Origin: an uncultured Odoribacter sp. | Lineage (GTDB): Bacteria; Bacteroidota; Bacteroidia; Bacteroidales; Marinifilaceae | Assembly: GCA_944321165.1 (NCBI GenBank) | Contig: CALUKE010000003.1 | Location: 124,001-188,000 of the forward strand | Length of the DNA stretch: 64,000 nt | Direction: 5' to 3' | Shown: in pieces, positions 51,724 to 60,396 of the stretch | Position numbering within the stretch: the stretch's first letter is position 1 | Layout of the letters: every line of letters begins with the position of its first letter | Position numbers and translations under genes: made by a program | Notes under the pieces: model-generated | What the model saw: the letters and a program-made list of their open reading frames with translations, nothing else | What the model was told of the DNA's origin: nothing | The model's database searches: none

Positions 51724-53169
51724 TTAAAATTCTGCATTTTTAGGAGTACGCGGGAAAGGAATGACATCCCGAATATTTCCCATTCCTGTCACAAACAGCA
51801 ACAATCGCTCAAAGCCCAAACCAAATCCGCTATGTACGGCTGAACCGAAACGACGGGTGTCCAAATAGTAGGACATGCTCTCCACCGGAATGCCGACCTC
51901 TTGCATCCGTTCCACCAATTTGTCGTAATTCTCCTCACGCTGTGAACCACCGATGATCTCGCCAATTTGAGGGAACAAAACATCCATGGCAGCAACCGTC
52001 TTGCCATCCGGATTTTGTTTCATGTAAAAAGCTTTAATCTCTTTAGGATAGCCAGTCAGAATCACTGGTTTTTTAAAATGTTTCTCCACCAGATAACGTT
52101 CGTGTTCGCTCTGAAGATCTACCCCCCAACCCTCTACCGGATACTGGAATTTTCCGGTCTTATTCGGTTTGCTGTTCTTCAGTATCTCGATAGCTTCGGT
52201 ATAAGTGACTCTTTCAAAGGAATGATTCAAAACAAAATTCAACTTTTCAATCAATTCCATCGAACGCTCTTCCGCCTTTTTGTTTTTTTCTTCTTCCTGC
52301 TGACGGGCACTGAGGAATTTCAAATCATCCATACAATGCTCCAGTGCATAACGGATCAGATATTTCAGAAAATCCTCCGCCAGATCCATATCATCGTTCA
52401 GATCGTAAAAAGCGACCTCCGGCTCAATCATCCAAAACTCGGACAAATGTCGGGTAGTATTGGAATTTTCAGCCCGGAAGGTAGGACCGAATGTATAAAT
52501 TTTTCCCAATGCCATCGCCCCCAGCTCTCCTTCCAACTGTCCGCTTACCGTCAGGTTGGTCGATCTGCCGAAAAAATCCTGCTTGAAATCCACCTCACCC
52601 TCTTCTGTCAAAGGCGGATTTTTCGGATCCAGCGTCGTTACCCGGAACATCTCTCCGGCACCTTCACAATCGGAAGCCGTAATCAAAGGCGTATGCAAAT
52701 AAAAGAATCCCTGTTGATTGAAATATTGATGAATGGCAAAAGCCATCGCATGCCGTATCCGGAAAATAGCTCCGAACATATTGGTTCGAAAACGCAAATG
52801 AGCATTGTCTCTCAAAAATTCCAGGCTGTGTTTTTTGGGCTGTATCGGATATTTTTCCGGATCCGCTTCTCCCAATACGGTCAATTCACGGGCCTGCACC
52901 TCTACATTCTGTCCGCTTCCTTCACTTTTTACCAAAACTCCTTTTACATGAATAGCAGCTCCCGTCGTCACTTTTTTCATCAGCTCCTCCGATACATTCT
53001 CCATGTCAACCACAATCTGCAGATTATTAATGGAAGAACCATCATTCAAAGCAATAAAATTCACCTGCTTATTTCCTCTTTTCGTTCTCACCCAACCATT
53101 GATTTCCACTTCTTTCCCGCAATCGCCAGATTGCAATAATTCCTTGATTGACAATTTTTTTGTGCTCAT
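51724..53169 (-). CDS. asnS: Asparagine-tRNA ligase
   Basis: 481 residues from [12 protein letters not shown]; an upstream extension would cross the promoter. The N-terminal OB-fold anticodon domain includes [25 protein letters not shown]. Class II motifs: [21 protein letters not shown] (motif 2 region) and [27 protein letters not shown] (motif 3). It is the first gene of the asnS-rpoN-PAP2-like unit. Confidence 0.97.
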   Translation of the reverse strand: MSTKKLSIKELLQSGDCGKEVEINGWVRTKRGNKQVNFIALNDGSSINNLQIVVDMENVSEELMKKVTTGAAIHVKGVLVKSEGSGQNVEVQARELTVLGEADPEKYPIQPKKHSLEFLRDNAHLRFRTNMFGAIFRIRHAMAFAIHQYFNQQGFFYLHTPLITASDCEGAGEMFRVTTLDPKNPPLTEEGEVDFKQDFFGRSTNLTVSGQLEGELGAMALGKIYTFGPTFRAENSNTTRHLSEFWMIEPEVAFYDLNDDMDLAEDFLKYLIRYALEHCMDDLKFLSARQQEEEKNKKAEERSMELIEKLNFVLNHSFERVTYTEAIEILKNSKPNKTGKFQYPVEGWGVDLQSEHERYLVEKHFKKPVILTGYPKEIKAFYMKQNPDGKTVAAMDVLFPQIGEIIGGSQREENYDKLVERMQEVGIPVESMSYYLDTRRFGSAVHSGFGLGFERLLLFVTGMGNIRDVIPFPRTPKNAEF

Positions 53170-53232
53170 CTCTTTTAGTTTACACATGAATCGTTTAACA
53201 TCCTTTTCCACAACAACAAGGTCGCGGATTGG

Positions 53233-53240
53233 CAAAGATA
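53233..53240 (-). promoter_or_regulatory. -7 box for asnS-rpoN
   Basis: On the minus strand this reads TATCTTTG, 63 bp before the asnS ATG. Confidence 0.6.
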
Positions 53241-53276
53241 ATAAATTCAAATAAAAATACAGAAACCTACCTAAAA

Positions 53277-54410
53277 TTATATAATAAATAACTCCCGAAA
53301 TAATTCATCGGAAACCAACCAGCCTTTTTCGGTCAAACAAATGCGCCGCTCATCCGTTCTCACCCAACCGTTTTTTTCATACAAAGGCCATTTTGACACG
53401 GCTGTCTTCCAAAATTCCGGGAAACGAGCCTGCAGGTATGCAGGCGAAATTCCCCAACGGGTTCGTAAATTCGTCATCAGGTATTCATTATACTGATCCT
53501 TCTCTGTTAACAGCTCTTTTTCAAAGTCTAAACAACCTCTATTTAAAGCATCGATATAATTCTTCAGATGAGCCACATTCCATTGTCGGGAAACCAGATC
53601 AAACGAATGGGCCGCCGGACCGAATCCGATGTACTTCTTTTGCTGCCAATAAGAGGTATTGTGCACGGAATATTTAGAGTTTTTTGCAAAGTTAGATATT
53701 TCATAATGCTCGAATCCAATCGATTTCAAATAACCAGAAACCCATAAATATTGATCAGCCATCGCATCTTCATCCAAGGGTTTGAACTGTCCTTTCCGCC
53801 AAAGTTTTTCAAAAACCGTATTTGAATCGATACTCAACATATAGACCGATACATGAGAGACAGGCAGATAATTAACCTCTTTCAATTCTTCCTGCCAGTT
53901 CCGGCAATCATCACCGGGGAATCCAATCATCAAATCGATACTGATATTTTCGAAACCACAGCGGGCAGCCCGTTCAACGGCCTGAATCGCCTGTTGACTC
54001 GAATGCGCCCGGTTCATCCGTCGCAACACCTCTTCATTAAAAGACTGTATCCCCATGCTCAAACGGTTAAATCCCAAATCTTTCCACAGTCTCAGTTTCT
54101 CTGTCACCACATCTTCCGGATTGGCTTCGAGGGTTTGTTCCGTCACCGCGCCCAATCCGAAATGCTCCTCCAAGGCCGCAACAATCGCTTCCAATTCATC
54201 AGCCGCCAGCCAAGAAGGAGTTCCTCCTCCGAAATACAAAGTCCGAACCGGTTCTCCTCCCAAATAATTTTTCCGCATCCGAATCTCCCGGACAAGTGCC
54301 TCCACATATTCTTTTTTCCAGGAAGAAGAAGCCAATGAATAAAAACCGCAATAATAACATTTACTGCGACAGAAAGGAACATGGACATAAATTCCCATAG
54401 CCATCCGCAT
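53277..54410 (-). CDS. hemW: Radical SAM HemW (heme chaperone)
   Basis: 377 residues from the ATG at 54410; starts at 54404 or 54398 are equally possible, and the longer frame crosses the promoter. The radical SAM cluster motif is [12 protein letters not shown], followed by GGGTPSW and [13 protein letters not shown]. The HemW-type segments [21 protein letters not shown] and a C-terminal winged-helix region ([13 protein letters not shown]) are present. It was formerly called an oxygen-independent coproporphyrinogen oxidase; HemW proteins are now known as heme chaperones. It is divergent from the ribosomal block. Confidence 0.94.
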   Translation of the reverse strand: MRMAMGIYVHVPFCRSKCYYCGFYSLASSSWKKEYVEALVREIRMRKNYLGGEPVRTLYFGGGTPSWLAADELEAIVAALEEHFGLGAVTEQTLEANPEDVVTEKLRLWKDLGFNRLSMGIQSFNEEVLRRMNRAHSSQQAIQAVERAARCGFENISIDLMIGFPGDDCRNWQEELKEVNYLPVSHVSVYMLSIDSNTVFEKLWRKGQFKPLDEDAMADQYLWVSGYLKSIGFEHYEISNFAKNSKYSVHNTSYWQQKKYIGFGPAAHSFDLVSRQWNVAHLKNYIDALNRGCLDFEKELLTEKDQYNEYLMTNLRTRWGISPAYLQARFPEFWKTAVSKWPLYEKNGWVRTDERRICLTEKGWLVSDELFRELFII

Positions 54411-54424
54411 TTTAAATTGCCGAA

Positions 54425-54432
54425 CAAAACTA
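54425..54432 (-). promoter_or_regulatory. -7 box for hemW
   Basis: On the minus strand this reads TAGTTTTG, 14 bp before the first ATG. Confidence 0.55.
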
Positions 54433-54506
54433 ACACAAAATCCGGGAAATTTGAAAGGAGAAGAAAGTTTCCCTGCATTTATTTTAGATTTTAACGGCAA
54501 AACTAT

Positions 54507-54536
54507 TTGACTATAAAGAATCTTTGATTAAATTTG
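54507..54536 (+). promoter_or_regulatory. Promoter of the rplM-rpsI-rpsB-tsf block
   Basis: TTG at 54507-54509 and TAAATTTG at 54529-54536 are separated by exactly 19 bp, a full match to the Bacteroidota consensus. Confidence 0.85.
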
Positions 54537-54542
54537 CCCCTC

Positions 54543-54722
54543 ATTTTGGAGTGGTGCATACTTTAAACTGCAAGGCTGAACCTTAGCCATTTACCTTGCA
54601 GGCACATTTCCGAAGTACGGGATTTTGGTCTGCCCGACCGTGCGTTTGCCCGTTTCCTCGAAGATTGTAAGGATTCACCACGACAAAAAACAAACAGATG
54701 TATCATTTTAAAATTAAAAAAA
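54543..54722 (+). ncRNA. Structured 5' leader of rplM (likely L13-responsive)
   Basis: About 180 nt of non-coding leader. A closing helix GTGGTG (54551-54556) / CACCAC (54676-54681) encloses a long stem CTGCAAGG (54568-54575) / CCTTGCAG (54594-54601), with GGCT/AGCC inside, and a GGTC-TGCCC-GACC hairpin further on. Leaders before rplM that bind L13 are known in other bacteria. Feedback control is inferred. With the promoter, this accounts for the 312-bp gap between hemW and rplM. Confidence 0.6.
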
Positions 54723-55178
54723 GTGGATCAAGTAAGTTACAAAACGACCTATGTCAACAAAGCCACCGCACAAAAAGAATGGGTGGTCGTTGATGCAGAA
54801 AATCAGGTTTTGGGACGTCTTGCTTCTAAAGTTGCGAAACTGTTAAGAGGCAAATACAAAGCGTCCTTTACTCCGTTTGAAGATTGCGGAGACAATGTCA
54901 TTGTTATCAATGCAGAAAAAGTAGTGTTAACCGGAAACAAGTTAACCGACAAAGTGTACACCCGCCACACCGGTTATCCGGGAGGACAGCGTCACACTTC
55001 CCCGGCAGCTGTATTAAAAGCTCATCCGGAAAGAGTAATCGAACACGCCGTTCGTGGTATGCTTCCTAAAAACCGTCTGGGAAGAGCAATTTTGAAAAAC
55101 CTTCACTTGTATGTAGGTGCCGAACACAAACACGCAGCACAACAACCGAAGGTAATTGATTTAAACGCTTTAAATTAA
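54723..55178 (+). CDS. rplM: Ribosomal protein uL13
   Basis: 151 residues beginning at GTG (54723). MDQVSYKTTYVNKATAQKEW matches the Bacteroidota L13 N-terminus, so the GTG is accepted. L13 motifs: VVDAENQVLGRLASKVAKLL, TGYPGGQRHTSP and AVRGMLPKNRLGRAILKNLH. It assembles early into the 50S subunit. It is the first gene of the rplM-rpsI-rpsB-tsf block; a structured leader suggests autoregulation. Confidence 0.97.
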   Translation: MDQVSYKTTYVNKATAQKEWVVVDAENQVLGRLASKVAKLLRGKYKASFTPFEDCGDNVIVINAEKVVLTGNKLTDKVYTRHTGYPGGQRHTSPAAVLKAHPERVIEHAVRGMLPKNRLGRAILKNLHLYVGAEHKHAAQQPKVIDLNALN

Positions 55179-55184
55179 CAGATC

Positions 55185-55571
55185 ATGGAAGTAATTAACG
55201 CAATCGGTAGAAGAAAAGCAGCAATAGCTCGCGTTTATGTTAGTGAAGGAAAAGGAAATATCATCATCAACAAACGTCCGTTGGAAGAATATTTCACTTT
55301 ACCGACTCTCCAGTACATTGTAAAACAACCGCTCGAACTGTTAGGTGTTACCGGTCAATATGACATCAAGGTAAATCTGGACGGTGGAGGCTTCAAAGGC
55401 CAGGCAGAAGCCCTGCGTCTTGGTATCGCCAGAGCATTGGTTGCGATCAATGCAGAAGACAAGGCCAAATTAAGAGCCGCAGGTTTCATGACTCGCGATC
55501 CTCGTGAAGTTGAACGTAAAAAACCGGGTCGGCCCAAAGCACGTAAGAGATTCCAGTTCTCTAAACGTTAA
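55185..55571 (+). CDS. rpsI: Ribosomal protein uS9
   Basis: 128 residues: GRRKAAIARVYVSEGKGNI at the start, VNLDGGGFKGQAEALRLGIARAL, and the C-terminal KKPGRPKARKRFQFSKR tail whose final arginine contacts P-site tRNA. It lies 6 bp after rplM, the universal L13-S9 pair. Confidence 0.97.
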   Translation: MEVINAIGRRKAAIARVYVSEGKGNIIINKRPLEEYFTLPTLQYIVKQPLELLGVTGQYDIKVNLDGGGFKGQAEALRLGIARALVAINAEDKAKLRAAGFMTRDPREVERKKPGRPKARKRFQFSKR

Positions 55572-55588
55572 TCTCAGTTTAGTATCTA

Positions 55589-55626
55589 AATTGACAGGAC
55601 TCCTTCAGTGGGACTACCTGGCAATT
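55589..55626 (+). other. Stem-loop leader between rpsI and rpsB
   Basis: AATTG-A-CAGG (55589-55598) pairs with CCTG-G-CAATT (55617-55626), with an inner TCC/GGA. It ends 36 nt before the rpsB ATG and is followed by no U-tract. It may mediate S2-dependent control, which is known before rpsB in other bacteria. Confidence 0.5.
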
Positions 55627-55662
55627 GCTTAAATGAAGAATGTAAACTTAAAAAACAACACA

Positions 55663-56454
55663 ATGTCAAATACAAATTTCGACGAATTATTGAATGCAGG
55701 TTGTCATTTCGGACACCTCACCCGTAAATGGAATCCCAAAATGGCTCCTTATATTTTTATGGAGCGGAACGATATCCACATCATCGACCTGAACAAAACA
55801 GCCATTATGCTGGATAAAGCATCTGCAGCACTGAAACAGATCGCAAAATCAGGCCGGAAAATTCTGTTTGTTGCAACAAAAAAACAGGCTAAGGAAATTG
55901 TTGCTGAAAAAATCGCCAATATTAACATGCCCTACGTAACGGAAAGATGGCCGGGCGGAATGTTGACCAACTTCCCGACAATACGGAAAGCCGTAAAAAA
56001 AATGACCACCATCGACAAGATGGAAAAAGACGGGACTTTTGATCACCTGTCCAAACGGGAAAAACTTCAAATCGCTCGTCAACGGGCTAAATTGGACAAG
56101 AACTTAGGCAGTATCGCCGACCTGACCCGTCTGCCGGCAGCTCTTTTTGTCGTTGACGTAATGAAAGAATACATTGCCGTAAAAGAGGCTCGTTCTCTGG
56201 GCATCCCCGTATTCGCCATGGTAGATACCAATTCCGATCCGAGCGGTATCGACTTTGTTATCCCGTGTAACGACGATGCCTCTACCTCTATCAGTCTGGT
56301 AATCGACAAAGTGGCAGATGCAATCAAAGACGGTCTGTCAGAACGGAAAGCAGAGAAAGACAAAGAAAACGCAGACAAAAAACCGGTAGCCAAAAAAGCT
56401 GAAAAAGCTGAAAACGAAACAGAAGAGGCTACTGAAGAAGCAACGGAAGAATAA
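55663..56454 (+). CDS. rpsB: Ribosomal protein uS2
   Basis: 263 residues from the ATG at 55663 ([20 protein letters not shown]), the family start; the longer frame adds a non-conserved extension. Motifs: [41 protein letters not shown] and [20 protein letters not shown]. The C-terminal 35 residues are an acidic/lysine-rich tail of the repeated-Glu kind, unconserved in length. It is followed by tsf, the universal pairing. Confidence 0.97.
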   Translation: MSNTNFDELLNAGCHFGHLTRKWNPKMAPYIFMERNDIHIIDLNKTAIMLDKASAALKQIAKSGRKILFVATKKQAKEIVAEKIANINMPYVTERWPGGMLTNFPTIRKAVKKMTTIDKMEKDGTFDHLSKREKLQIARQRAKLDKNLGSIADLTRLPAALFVVDVMKEYIAVKEARSLGIPVFAMVDTNSDPSGIDFVIPCNDDASTSISLVIDKVADAIKDGLSERKAEKDKENADKKPVAKKAEKAENETEEATEEATEE

Positions 56455-56494
56455 ACCGATTTCTTTGGTGTACAAATTTTAAACAGTTAGACAA

Positions 56495-57313
56495 ATGGAA
56501 ATAAAAGCAGCTGATGTAATGAAGTTGCGTCACGCAACTAACGCAGGAATGATGGACTGTAAGAAAGCACTTCAAGAAGCAGAAGGCGATTTCGATAAAG
56601 CAGTCGATATCATCCGTAAAAGAGGCTTGATTGTTGCCAGCAAACGTGCAGACCGCGAAGCCAAAGAGGGCTGTGTACTGGCTTATGCAGAAGGCAAAAA
56701 AGGAGTATTGGTAAGTCTGAACTGCGAAACCGACTTCGTCGCCAAAAACGAGAACTTCATCAACTTTACTCGGCAGATCCTGACCGCCGCTTTTGAAAAC
56801 ATGCCGGCAGACAAAGACGCTCTTCTGGCACTTCAAATCGACGGACGTACCATCGCAGATCACATTTCAGAACAGACTGGTGTTATCGGTGAAAAACTGG
56901 AATTGGCCTATTATGGAAAAATCGAGGCAGAAGCAACCATCGCTTACATTCACCCGGGAAATAAACTGGCAACCGTTGTCGGTTTCAACAAAGAAGCAGA
57001 TCTTCAGGTGAAAAAAGATGTAGCCATGCAGGCTGCCGCAATGGCCCCCATTGCAGTTGACAAAGCCGATGTTCCTCAGAATGTCATTGATCACGAATTG
57101 GAAATCGGCCGCGACAAAGCACGGGAAGAAGGCAAACCGGAAAACATGCTGGACAAAATTGCAGAAGGCCGTCTGAACAAATTCTATCAGGAAGCCACTC
57201 TGCTGAACCAGGCTTTCGTAAAAGATGCCAAACAGACCATCAAAGGTTATCTGGCCAGCCATGATAAAAATCTGACCGTAACAGGATTCCTTCGTTTCAC
57301 ATTGAACGACTAA
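56495..57313 (+). CDS. tsf: Elongation factor Ts
   Basis: 272 residues. The N-terminal UBA-like part is VMKLRHATNAGMMDCKKALQEAEGDFDKAVDIIRKRG, followed by the core domain (SLNCETDFVAKNENF). It exchanges GDP for GTP on EF-Tu. Last gene of the ribosomal block; a terminator follows at once. Confidence 0.97.
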   Translation: MEIKAADVMKLRHATNAGMMDCKKALQEAEGDFDKAVDIIRKRGLIVASKRADREAKEGCVLAYAEGKKGVLVSLNCETDFVAKNENFINFTRQILTAAFENMPADKDALLALQIDGRTIADHISEQTGVIGEKLELAYYGKIEAEATIAYIHPGNKLATVVGFNKEADLQVKKDVAMQAAAMAPIAVDKADVPQNVIDHELEIGRDKAREEGKPENMLDKIAEGRLNKFYQEATLLNQAFVKDAKQTIKGYLASHDKNLTVTGFLRFTLND

Positions 57314-57334
57314 ACCTGTTACTTTTCTTATCAT

Positions 57335-57369
57335 AAGGTCTGTCTTCTTCCAGAGACAGACCTTTTTTT
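57335..57369 (+). terminator. Terminator after tsf
   Basis: AAGGTCTGTC pairs with GACAGACCTT (57355-57364) around a 10-base loop, followed by a T-run. Confidence 0.9.
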
Positions 57370-57451
57370 CTGTCATTTTCTTCCATTTTTCAAAATTATA
57401 AGTATTTATCGGTATCTTTACCGCATAATTTTAATACAGATATTTCTATTT

Positions 57452-59431
57452 ATGATTTTTCAACGGAATTACAAACGCTTTCTGCTGTCCATTGGCTGCC
57501 TGCTGTCCATCCATATTACTGCGTTGCTGTTTCTATCCTTGTTTCGGATCGCCTTTTTTTTCCAGGCCGGTTACCATCTTCCCGCCAGTGAAAACGCTGT
57601 TCCCATTTCCGTTTGGCCTGCCTTCCTCCGCGGTCTCTGGTTCGACAACGTAATCGCCTGCTATATATTGCTGCTGCCACTGGCCGCCGTTTCCATCTGC
57701 GCCCTGTTCAATTATTACGGGAAAGCATTATGGACCGGTATCCGTTTGTTTTTCGGCCTTTTATACGGCATAACCTTACTGGTCACCGCTGCCAACATTC
57801 CCTATTTCCGATACTTTTTCAAGATTATCAATTCGTCTATCTTTGACTGGTTCGGATATATGGATACCACTGCCGGCATGGTCTTTGGAGAATCTTCCTA
57901 TTATCCGCCTTTGATCGGTTTTCTGATTGCTTTGTTACTATTTCTATGGATCATGCGTCGCATCGTCCGATACTTTCAAAAACGGATACAGCAAACACCG
58001 CCGGGAATATTCTGGCAGGAATGGATCTGTTCCCTATTGACAGCCTGCATTTGCATCGGTCTCTGTCTGTTCGGGATCCGCGGCCGCATGGGTTATAATC
58101 CGATCAAGATCAGTGCGGCCTACTATTGTACGGATCCTTTCCTGAATCAACTGGGTATCAACCCGGTATTCAACCTGCTCAGCAGTACCTTGGATGATGC
58201 CCGCAAAGAGAATCGTTATCTGCACCTGATGTCGGAACCGGAAGCTTTGAAGAATGTCCAGCACTGTCTGAAACGGGAAGGCATAGATTCCATCTCTCCC
58301 ATTGCCCGTCAGATCGTATCTCAGGACAGCCTGCAACATCCCAACATTGTTTTGATTTTCATGGAATCGATGTCTGCCAAACTGATGAAACGTTTCGGAC
58401 AAACCCGGGAATTAACCCCCTACTTAGACAGCCTGTATCAACAATCCCTGAGTTTCTCGAATTTCTATTCAGCCGGCATTCATACCAACCACGGCATGTA
58501 TGCTACCCTTTACTCTTTTCCGTCCATTTTAAAGCGGAATGCCATGAAAGGATCGGTCATTCCCATTTACTCGGGACTTCCAACTGTTTTAAAGCAGGAA
58601 GGATATCAGAATCTGTTTTTTATGACTCATGAATCGCAATACGACAATATGAATGCCTTTTTTCGCACGAATGGCTTCGACGAGATTTTTTCACAGGAAA
58701 ACTACCCCTCTGAAAAAGTGGTCAACGGTTTTGGCGTACAGGACGATTTTCTGTATGATTATGCTTTGGAGCGTCTGAATGAAAGAGCCGCAAACGGGAA
58801 ACCTTTTTTTGCCGTACTGCTTTCCATCAGCAACCATCCGCCTTATGTCATTCCTCCTTATTTTCACCCCAAAAGCCAGCTCAAGGAAGAACAGATCGTA
58901 GAATATGCCGACTGGTCCATCCAGCAGTTTATGCACCAGGCAGAAAAGACAGACTGGTTTCACAATACCCTGTTCGTACTACTGGGTGATCACGGAAAAC
59001 TCGTCGGTAATCCGGAGTGTGAAATGCCTCAATCCTACAACCACATACCGCTGATGTTTTATGCTCCGGGCCGACTGGTTGCTCAAGAAAAAGAAAATTT
59101 CGGAGGACAGATCGATGTTGCCCCAACCTTATTGGGGCTGTTGGGCATCTCCTACACCCAAAACAACCTGGGCACAGACTTGCTGAAAGAAACGCGCCCC
59201 TGTATGTTCTTTTGTGCAGACAATCTCATCGGAGCCAAAAACGGAGAAAATTTTTATATCTACGATCCAACCAATCAGCAGGAATACAGATACCATCTCC
59301 AAGAGGGACAACCGATTGCGACCGAAACAAACGCCACCTTCGATTCCCTCAAAATGTATGCGTTCTCCATGCTGCAAACCACAGAATATTTAGTAAAAAA
59401 ACAACTAACGATCGATCAACCAAAACCTTGA
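57452..59431 (+). CDS. LTA synthase-like sulfatase-fold membrane enzyme
   Basis: 659 residues: five N-terminal helices (to about residue 200), then an extracytoplasmic alkaline-phosphatase/sulfatase-fold domain. Metal and catalytic motifs: NIVLIFMESMSAKLM (metal Glu), SAGIHTNHGMYATLYSFPS (nucleophile Thr region) and FVLLGDHGKL (metal Asp/His). Homologues transfer glycerol- or ethanolamine-phosphate from phospholipids to glycans or lipids. In a Gram-negative the likely acceptors are LPS or periplasmic glycans. A glycosyltransferase gene follows after 4 bp. A weak -7-like TATCTTTA lies at 57413. Confidence 0.92.
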   Translation: MIFQRNYKRFLLSIGCLLSIHITALLFLSLFRIAFFFQAGYHLPASENAVPISVWPAFLRGLWFDNVIACYILLLPLAAVSICALFNYYGKALWTGIRLFFGLLYGITLLVTAANIPYFRYFFKIINSSIFDWFGYMDTTAGMVFGESSYYPPLIGFLIALLLFLWIMRRIVRYFQKRIQQTPPGIFWQEWICSLLTACICIGLCLFGIRGRMGYNPIKISAAYYCTDPFLNQLGINPVFNLLSSTLDDARKENRYLHLMSEPEALKNVQHCLKREGIDSISPIARQIVSQDSLQHPNIVLIFMESMSAKLMKRFGQTRELTPYLDSLYQQSLSFSNFYSAGIHTNHGMYATLYSFPSILKRNAMKGSVIPIYSGLPTVLKQEGYQNLFFMTHESQYDNMNAFFRTNGFDEIFSQENYPSEKVVNGFGVQDDFLYDYALERLNERAANGKPFFAVLLSISNHPPYVIPPYFHPKSQLKEEQIVEYADWSIQQFMHQAEKTDWFHNTLFVLLGDHGKLVGNPECEMPQSYNHIPLMFYAPGRLVAQEKENFGGQIDVAPTLLGLLGISYTQNNLGTDLLKETRPCMFFCADNLIGAKNGENFYIYDPTNQQEYRYHLQEGQPIATETNATFDSLKMYAFSMLQTTEYLVKKQLTIDQPKP

Positions 59432-59435
59432 AACC

Positions 59436-60386
59436 ATGAATGCCCCCCATTTAATCATCGTCGTACCCTGTTATAACGAAGAAAGCGTCCTTCCGGAGAC
59501 CATCCGACAACTGTCCGAAGTCCTGAACCGCATGTTGGAAAAAGAGAAAATCTCTATCGGAAAAATACTCTTTGTCGATGACGGCAGCAAAGATAAAACC
59601 TGGGAAATCATTCACCAAAACAGCCAAACGAACCAACTTGTCAGCGGATTGAAACTGGCTCATAACGTCGGTCACCAATATGCGCTATTGGCCGGTTTGG
59701 AATGGGCCAGCAGTCATTGCGATGCGGCCATTTCAATCGATGCCGATCTGCAAGATGATGTCAATACCATCGAAGAGATGACCGATCGTTTTATCCAGGG
59801 CGCCGATATCGTATATGGCGTAAGACGGGAACGGGCAACCGACACCTGGTTCAAAAAACACACGGCCTTATGGTTCTACCGGCTGATTCGCCAGATGGGC
59901 AGCGATGTCGTATACAACCACGCCGATTTCAGATTGATGAGTCGTCGGGCACTGCAAGCACTGATCGCCTATCCGGAACGGAATCTGTTCCTGCGGGGCA
60001 TTGTCCGGCTCATCGGTTTTCCGGAAGCCTATGTTTACTACGACCGCAAAAGCCGTTTTGCCGGAGAATCCAAATATCCCTTCCGCAAAATGCTTTCCTT
60101 TGCATTGGACGGAATTACCTCCTTTTCCGTCAAACCCCTGCAGCTGATCATCACGGGAGGATTTATCTTCGGCATCATCGTACCGCTCATCATGATCATC
60201 TATGCCTTGTTTCAACATGCCCACGGACATACCATCGCCGGTTGGACCTCTCTGTTGATTTCCATCTGGTTTATCGGCGGCATGATCATGATCGCCATCG
60301 GCATCACCGGCATCTATATCGGTAAAATCTACAAAGAAGTCAAACAACGTCCCCGTTATTTCATAGAAGAGGGAGCCAATCTTTAA
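59436..60386 (+). CDS. Family 2 glycosyltransferase (polyprenyl-phosphate type, GtrB/DPM-like)
   Basis: 316 residues. The GT-A catalytic domain has IIVVPCYNEESVLPETI, LFVDDGSKDKTW and the DxD-type ISIDADLQDD; two C-terminal helices follow (LIITGGFIFGIIVPLIMIIY and MIMIAIGITGIYIGKIY). Such enzymes load a sugar onto undecaprenyl phosphate for later use in envelope glycans. Cotranscription with the LTA-synthase-like gene suggests the two modify the same surface molecule. Convergent with the ArnT-like gene. Confidence 0.93.
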   Translation: MNAPHLIIVVPCYNEESVLPETIRQLSEVLNRMLEKEKISIGKILFVDDGSKDKTWEIIHQNSQTNQLVSGLKLAHNVGHQYALLAGLEWASSHCDAAISIDADLQDDVNTIEEMTDRFIQGADIVYGVRRERATDTWFKKHTALWFYRLIRQMGSDVVYNHADFRLMSRRALQALIAYPERNLFLRGIVRLIGFPEAYVYYDRKSRFAGESKYPFRKMLSFALDGITSFSVKPLQLIITGGFIFGIIVPLIMIIYALFQHAHGHTIAGWTSLLISIWFIGGMIMIAIGITGIYIGKIYKEVKQRPRYFIEEGANL

Positions 60387-60396
60387 GACCGGCAGG

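Noticed and set aside
51967..53139. 390-codon plus-strand frame opposite asnS
   Set aside because: It lies wholly antisense to a fully conserved asparagine-tRNA ligase, has no recognisable domain and low-complexity F/I/Q-rich composition.
53170..53250. 27-residue N-terminal extension of AsnS
   Set aside because: It crosses the predicted promoter at 53233-53240 and is not part of the conserved OB fold.
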